Of a stretch of 7,893 nt of DNA, positions 4,828 through 7,893 are shown in pieces. The notes beneath the pieces are model-generated. The model worked only from the letters and a program-made list of their open reading frames with translations, was not told the origin of the DNA and did not search any database. The DNA is taken from positions 1-7,893 of the forward strand of contig JAPLGK010000049.1 of NCBI GenBank assembly GCA_026390195.1, in the 5' to 3' direction. The position numbers and the translations under genes are program-made. This stretch comes from Caldisericota bacterium (GTDB taxonomy: Bacteria; Caldisericota; Caldisericia; Cryosericales; Cryosericaceae). Numbering within the stretch: position 1 is the stretch's first letter; every line of letters starts with the position of its first letter.

Positions 4828-6624
4828 ATGATGGACCAGATACGGATTGTTCAGGAGGGAGACGGCTGCTGGCTGGTCGTGGTGGGAAACGACGTCTCCC
4901 CCTCGACCAGTGCACGCGTCCATGCACTCCAACGCGCCACGGAGGCGCTGGATCCTGCCTGGCTGGTCGAAACGGTGCCGGGATACTGTTCGCTGGGGCT
5001 GATAGTCCAGCCGCTGCACGCCTCACCGGGAGAGGTCGAAGGACTTGTGTCCGCTGCCGCAAGAAGCGTTACGGCCGCCTCGCCCGTCCAGTCTAGGACC
5101 GTTACGATCCCAGTCTGCTATGGCGGCGCATACGGTCCAGACATGGAGATCGTCTGCCGGCATTCTGGATTCAGCCAGCAGGAGGTGGTGAAGCGACACG
5201 TCGCAGTTGGCTACCAGTGCTCCATGCTGGGGTTCTTGCCTGGCTTCCCATACCTCATGGGCCTCGACCCGCAACTGGCGACGCCCCGCCTGGCAACTCC
5301 GCGGGCCACCGTCCCGGCAGGGAGTGTGGGCGTCGCGGGCGCGCAGACGGGCGTCTACCCGGTGTCCAGCCCGGGAGGCTGGAACATCATCGGCCGTACG
5401 CCGCTCACCTTGTTCGACCCGTCGCGTGAGCAGCCCTCGCTGGTGCAGGCAGGTGACGTCGTCCGCTTCTCTCCCATCAGCCTCGAGGAATTCAAACACA
5501 AGCAGTCGAATGAATCTGTGCGTTATCCACGGATACACAATGTTGCAGAGCAGGAGGCTAATGGATGCGACGTGCTCGAGCCCGGCATGTTGACCACGGT
5601 ACAGGATGACGGCCGCTGGGGCCTGCAGAATATGGGGGTCCCCGTTTCGGGGGCCATGGACCGGCAGGCACTGGCGCTCGGGAACCTTCTGGTTGGAAAC
5701 GAGGAAGGGGCTGCTGCCCTGGAAATCACGCTATCCGGCCCACATCTGGCGTTCACGACAGACGCGCTGGTGGCTGTGACGGGAGCCGACATGGGCCTCC
5801 AAGTCGACGGGCACGATATCCCGGCATGGACCACGGTCCTAATACGAGCCGGCAGCGTCCTCTCCATGGCCGGTTCGCCCGGAGCCGGGTGCCGTGCCTG
5901 GCTGTGTGCCGCGGGCGGTATCGACGTTCCGGACGTACTGGGCAGCCGTTCGACACTGCTGCGGGCTGCACTGGGAGGATTCAAGGGACGAGCACTGCGT
6001 ACGGGAGACCGTCTGCATCTGCGCCCCCTGATACCACAGGCAGAGCGTCTCGATGGGTTCTCCTGCCTGGTCGGGTTGCGACCGCCGTATGTCGTGGAAG
6101 CACCGGTTCCGGTCCTGCCGGGTCCACAGACCGACGCGCTGACGCCCGGCGCACGACAGGCATTCCTGAACACGACGTGGACTGTGAGTAGTGCCAGCGA
6201 CCGCATGGGTTGCCGGCTGGAGGGGCCACGGCTGGACCTGGAGGGCAGTGCGGACGTCATCTCGGAGGTCATCCCCGAGGGGGCTGTCGAAGTGACGGGC
6301 TCGGGTGTGCCCATCGTCATGCTGGCGGACCGCCAGACGACGGGGGGATATGTCAAGCCGTTCGTCGTCGCCTCGGCAGCCCTCGGGTGGCTGGCGCAGC
6401 GTCGACCGGGTGACAGCGTCCGCTTTCGCATGTGTTCCCTTGATGACGCACGGGAGATGCTTGAGCAGCAATCCTCTGCAAGGAAGGAATTGATCCGCCT
6501 GCAGGCCGTCTGGCGCCAGTGCCGCGCAGGTGGTACACTGCATGTGACCGTGAACGGCATACGGCACGTGGTTGAATGGCAGGACGTGACTCCTCTGGAG
6601 GTGGACCATGAGCATGGCAGTTGA
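4828..6624 (+). CDS. pxpBC: 5-oxoprolinase subunits B and C, fused (PxpB-PxpC; KipI-KipA/allophanate-hydrolase-like)
   Basis: Seen: about 598 residues from ATG 4828. The N-terminal PxpB/KipI domain (about 2-216) carries LGFLPGFPYLMG (134-145), TPRATVPAGSVGVAGAQTG (157-175) and SPGGWNIIGRTP (181-192). After a linker (about 217-247), the PxpC/KipA domain (about 248-550) shows GMLTTVQDDGRWG (253-265), GVPVSGAMDRQAL, VTGAD and a C-terminal AALGWLAQRRPGDSVRF (518-534). A tail of about 50 residues follows. Known: PxpB and PxpC act with PxpA in the cytoplasm to hydrolyse 5-oxo-L-proline to L-glutamate using ATP. In many bacteria B and C are separate adjacent genes; here they are one polypeptide. Start: an in-frame GTG at 4810 sits within the expected promoter, so ATG 4828 or 4831 is preferred. 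The end overlaps pxpA by 17 bases, in the B-C-A order also found in E. coli. No lesion seen. Confidence 0.92.
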   Translation: MMDQIRIVQEGDGCWLVVVGNDVSPSTSARVHALQRATEALDPAWLVETVPGYCSLGLIVQPLHASPGEVEGLVSAAARSVTAASPVQSRTVTIPVCYGGAYGPDMEIVCRHSGFSQQEVVKRHVAVGYQCSMLGFLPGFPYLMGLDPQLATPRLATPRATVPAGSVGVAGAQTGVYPVSSPGGWNIIGRTPLTLFDPSREQPSLVQAGDVVRFSPISLEEFKHKQSNESVRYPRIHNVAEQEANGCDVLEPGMLTTVQDDGRWGLQNMGVPVSGAMDRQALALGNLLVGNEEGAAALEITLSGPHLAFTTDALVAVTGADMGLQVDGHDIPAWTTVLIRAGSVLSMAGSPGAGCRAWLCAAGGIDVPDVLGSRSTLLRAALGGFKGRALRTGDRLHLRPLIPQAERLDGFSCLVGLRPPYVVEAPVPVLPGPQTDALTPGARQAFLNTTWTVSSASDRMGCRLEGPRLDLEGSADVISEVIPEGAVEVTGSGVPIVMLADRQTTGGYVKPFVVASAALGWLAQRRPGDSVRFRMCSLDDAREMLEQQSSARKELIRLQAVWRQCRAGGTLHVTVNGIRHVVEWQDVTPLEVDHEHGS

Positions 6625-7384
6625 TCTCAATAGCGACGCAGGTGAAAGCTTCGGGGTGTGGACACTTGGCGATGACGCACATGTCCTGAACCATATCACC
6701 AGCGCCAATGTCGCCTGCGGCTTTCACGCAGGCGACCCACAGGTCATGCTGGCGACGGTGAGGGCAGCACATGACCGCGGCGTTGCTGTCGGAGCACATC
6801 CGGGGTATCCGGATCTGGTTGGATTCGGGCGCCGCGCCATGACGTGTACCCCCGATGAAGTCTATGCCTTCTGCCTGTACCAGATTGGAGCTTTGGCGGC
6901 CGTCTGCCGTGCCGAAGGAGTCCCTCTGTGCCATGTCAAAGCGCACGGAGCGTTGTACAACCAGTCGGCCAGGGACCCGGATCTCGCCCGCGCTCTTGCG
7001 CGAGCTACCCGGGATGCAGCCCCTGCCCTGATCCTGCTTGGACTGCCCCTGTCACAGCACGAGGCTGCTGCCCGTACAACAGGCGTCCCTTTTGCCGCCG
7101 AGGCTTTTGCCGACCGTGCCTACCAAGCAGATGGTTCGCTGGTCGCTCGCTCCCATGAGGGCTCCATCCTGCACGACCCGGAGGCTATCGCCACTCGCGT
7201 CGTCAGGATGGTGACCGAGGAAACCGTCGAGACTCTACAGGGAGAGGTCGTCACGATACGTGCCGACTCCGTCTGTGTTCACGGGGACAATTCGGCTGCG
7301 CGCCGTATCCTGGAGACCGTCCATCGTGCACTGGACGAGGCCGGCGTACACGTCAGCCCTCTGCGGGAAGTGCTCAGCCTCTAG
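6608..7384 (+). CDS. pxpA: 5-oxoprolinase subunit A (PxpA, LamB/YcsF family)
   Basis: Seen: 258 residues, normal length, intact. Family signatures in order: VDLNSDAGESFG (5-16), SANVACGFHAGDP (32-44), GAHPGYPDLVGFGRR (62-76), HVKAHGALYN (109-118), FADRAYQADGSL (168-179, with the variant VARS after it) and VCVHGD (222-227). In E. coli and B. subtilis the fourth motif has Pro (HVKPHG) where this protein has Ala112. Known: PxpA is the TIM-barrel-like subunit that with PxpB and PxpC converts 5-oxoproline to glutamate with ATP. Start ATG 6608 has GGAGGT (6597-6602) five bases upstream, inside the end of pxpBC; a second ATG lies two codons on. The 17-base overlap implies coupled translation and near-equal expression. 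The TAG stop at 7382-7384 is a genuine UAG stop, relevant to judging the internal TAG elsewhere in the window. Its 3' end overlaps the convergent alkyltransferase gene by 11 bases. Confidence 0.94.
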   Translation: MSMAVDLNSDAGESFGVWTLGDDAHVLNHITSANVACGFHAGDPQVMLATVRAAHDRGVAVGAHPGYPDLVGFGRRAMTCTPDEVYAFCLYQIGALAAVCRAEGVPLCHVKAHGALYNQSARDPDLARALARATRDAAPALILLGLPLSQHEAAARTTGVPFAAEAFADRAYQADGSLVARSHEGSILHDPEAIATRVVRMVTEETVETLQGEVVTIRADSVCVHGDNSAARRILETVHRALDEAGVHVSPLREVLSL

Positions 7385-7856
7385 CGGCCAGAACCCTCTG
7401 CTCGTGCTCCAGTAGCCACCTCTTGCGGTCGAGACCGCCCGCGTAGCCAGTGAGCGAGCCGTCGCTGCCGATGACGCGATGACAGGGAACGATAATGGCG
7501 ATGGGGTTGCGCCTTGCTGCTCCGCCCACCGCATGTGCCGACCTAGGATGGTCGATCGCTATGGCAATGTCCCGGTAGCTTTTCGTCTGGCCAAACGGGA
7601 TCTTCCGCAACGCATGCCAGACCAGCCTTCGGAAGTCGGTGCCTCCGGGGTTCAGGAGGACGGCAAACGTCGTCCGCCTGCCGCCGAAGTACTGGCTCAG
7701 CTCGGTCATACACTGCTGTACAACCGAGGTCACGCAGGCCGCTCCTGTGTCGACGTTCTCGACGAACGTCACCGACACGATGCCATGTTCAGTGCCTGCG
7801 ACCTCCAGTGCGCCCATGTCCGTGAAGAGGTATCCCTTATCCAGTTGCTCCATCAT
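7374..7856 (-). CDS. ogt: Methylated-DNA-protein-cysteine methyltransferase (Ogt/MGMT family)
   Basis: Seen: 160 residues from ATG 7856. The alkyl-acceptor motif is IIVPCHRVIG with C125, followed by GSLTGYAGGLDRKRWLLEHE (133-152). The upstream KSYRDIA supplies the conserved Tyr94, and NP (117-118) precedes the active site. Known: these proteins move a methyl or other alkyl group from O6-alkylguanine in DNA onto their own cysteine, once per molecule. Oddity: the arginine finger that fills the gap left by the flipped base (human R128, in ARAVGGA) is His108 here (AHAVGGA); spacing to Asn117, Cys125 and Glu152 is exactly conserved, so the alignment is firm. The N-terminal domain is short and Ogt-like. 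Start: a more upstream in-frame ATG at 7892 exists, but GGGGG at 7861-7865 points to the ATG-ATG at 7851-7856. The promoter would lie outside the window. The 3' end converges on and overlaps pxpA by 11 bases. Confidence 0.92.
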   Translation of the reverse strand: MMEQLDKGYLFTDMGALEVAGTEHGIVSVTFVENVDTGAACVTSVVQQCMTELSQYFGGRRTTFAVLLNPGGTDFRRLVWHALRKIPFGQTKSYRDIAIAIDHPRSAHAVGGAARRNPIAIIVPCHRVIGSDGSLTGYAGGLDRKRWLLEHEQRVLAARG

Positions 7857-7860
7857 ACGG

Positions 7861-7865
7861 CCCCC
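7861..7865 (-). promoter_or_regulatory. Ribosome binding site deciding the start of the alkyltransferase
   Basis: CAGGGGGCCGT precedes ATG-ATG. The G-run is four bases from the first ATG (7856) and seven from the second (7853), so initiation may use either. No such site is visible before the ATG at 7892 within the window. Confidence 0.55.
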
Positions 7866-7893
7866 TGAACGACCAATCGGATGCATCGACATC

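Noticed and set aside
4541..4831. Small reading frames on both strands (VIPAQARIQ..., HPRRGGDP...)
   Set aside because: These are the known false translations of the REP-type repeats, not proteins.
5523..6560. 345-codon minus-strand reading frame opposite pxpBC
   Set aside because: Its product is rich in Arg, Ser and Pro, as expected from the complement of a GC-rich coding region; the plus strand encodes a clear family protein.
7857..7892. Twelve-codon upstream extension of the alkyltransferase to ATG 7892
   Set aside because: The extension would contain the GGGGG ribosome site, and the residues (SMHPIGRSGGR) do not match the family N-terminus.

Overview
The window is from a moderately GC-rich bacterium that I cannot place to a phylum. 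Blocks counted by hand give 41 of 60 G+C at 6061-6120, but 26 of 60 at 301-360 and 29 of 60 at 481-540. The content is ordinary accessory metabolism: 5-oxoproline (pyroglutamate) breakdown, DNA alkylation repair, a self-regulated TetR/dehydrogenase operon, and several minus-strand genes that are visibly broken. I see no phage, plasmid, CRISPR or rRNA/tRNA features.

Layout, left to right. Positions 1-641 (minus) hold a ketopantoate-reductase-family gene with lower G+C; it runs off the left edge and carries an in-frame TAG. Positions 820-2405 (minus) hold a TetR-type regulator followed by an NAD(P)-dependent epimerase/dehydratase. Their stop and start codons overlap by 4 bases, and both sit behind a promoter whose start region is covered by a 14-bp near-palindrome. 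Positions 2535-2800 (minus) hold a small membrane protein with a perfect ribosome binding site but no start codon, and with its third membrane segment in another frame. Positions 2966-3667 (minus) hold a full-length pirin-family gene interrupted by an in-frame TAA. Positions 3858-4514 (minus) hold a RibD/DHFR-like reductase with two opposite single-base frameshifts. Positions 4640-4770 hold three short palindromic repeat units of the REP type, lying between divergent promoters. Positions 4828-7384 (plus) hold an intact pxpB-pxpC fusion and pxpA, overlapping by 17 bases. Positions 7374-7856 (minus) hold an Ogt/MGMT-type alkyltransferase that converges on pxpA with an 11-base overlap.

How the genes work together: PxpB-C and PxpA together form the ATP-dependent 5-oxoprolinase that returns 5-oxoproline to glutamate. 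TetR and the dehydrogenase form a self-controlled unit whose inducer and substrate are unknown. The other minus-strand genes look like independent functions.

The main result of the hunt is not a new system but a cluster of lesions. One TAG, one TAA, two indels, one probable lost start codon and one probable further indel fall in four minus-strand genes within 4.5 kb, while the TetR operon and the pxp operon are intact. This is either local gene decay or a low-quality stretch of assembly. Other points worth checking are two near-identical leaderless-type start regions, a GGGGG Shine-Dalgarno core shared by four genes, a perfect 17-bp palindrome in the pirin leader, and an alkyltransferase whose arginine finger is a histidine.
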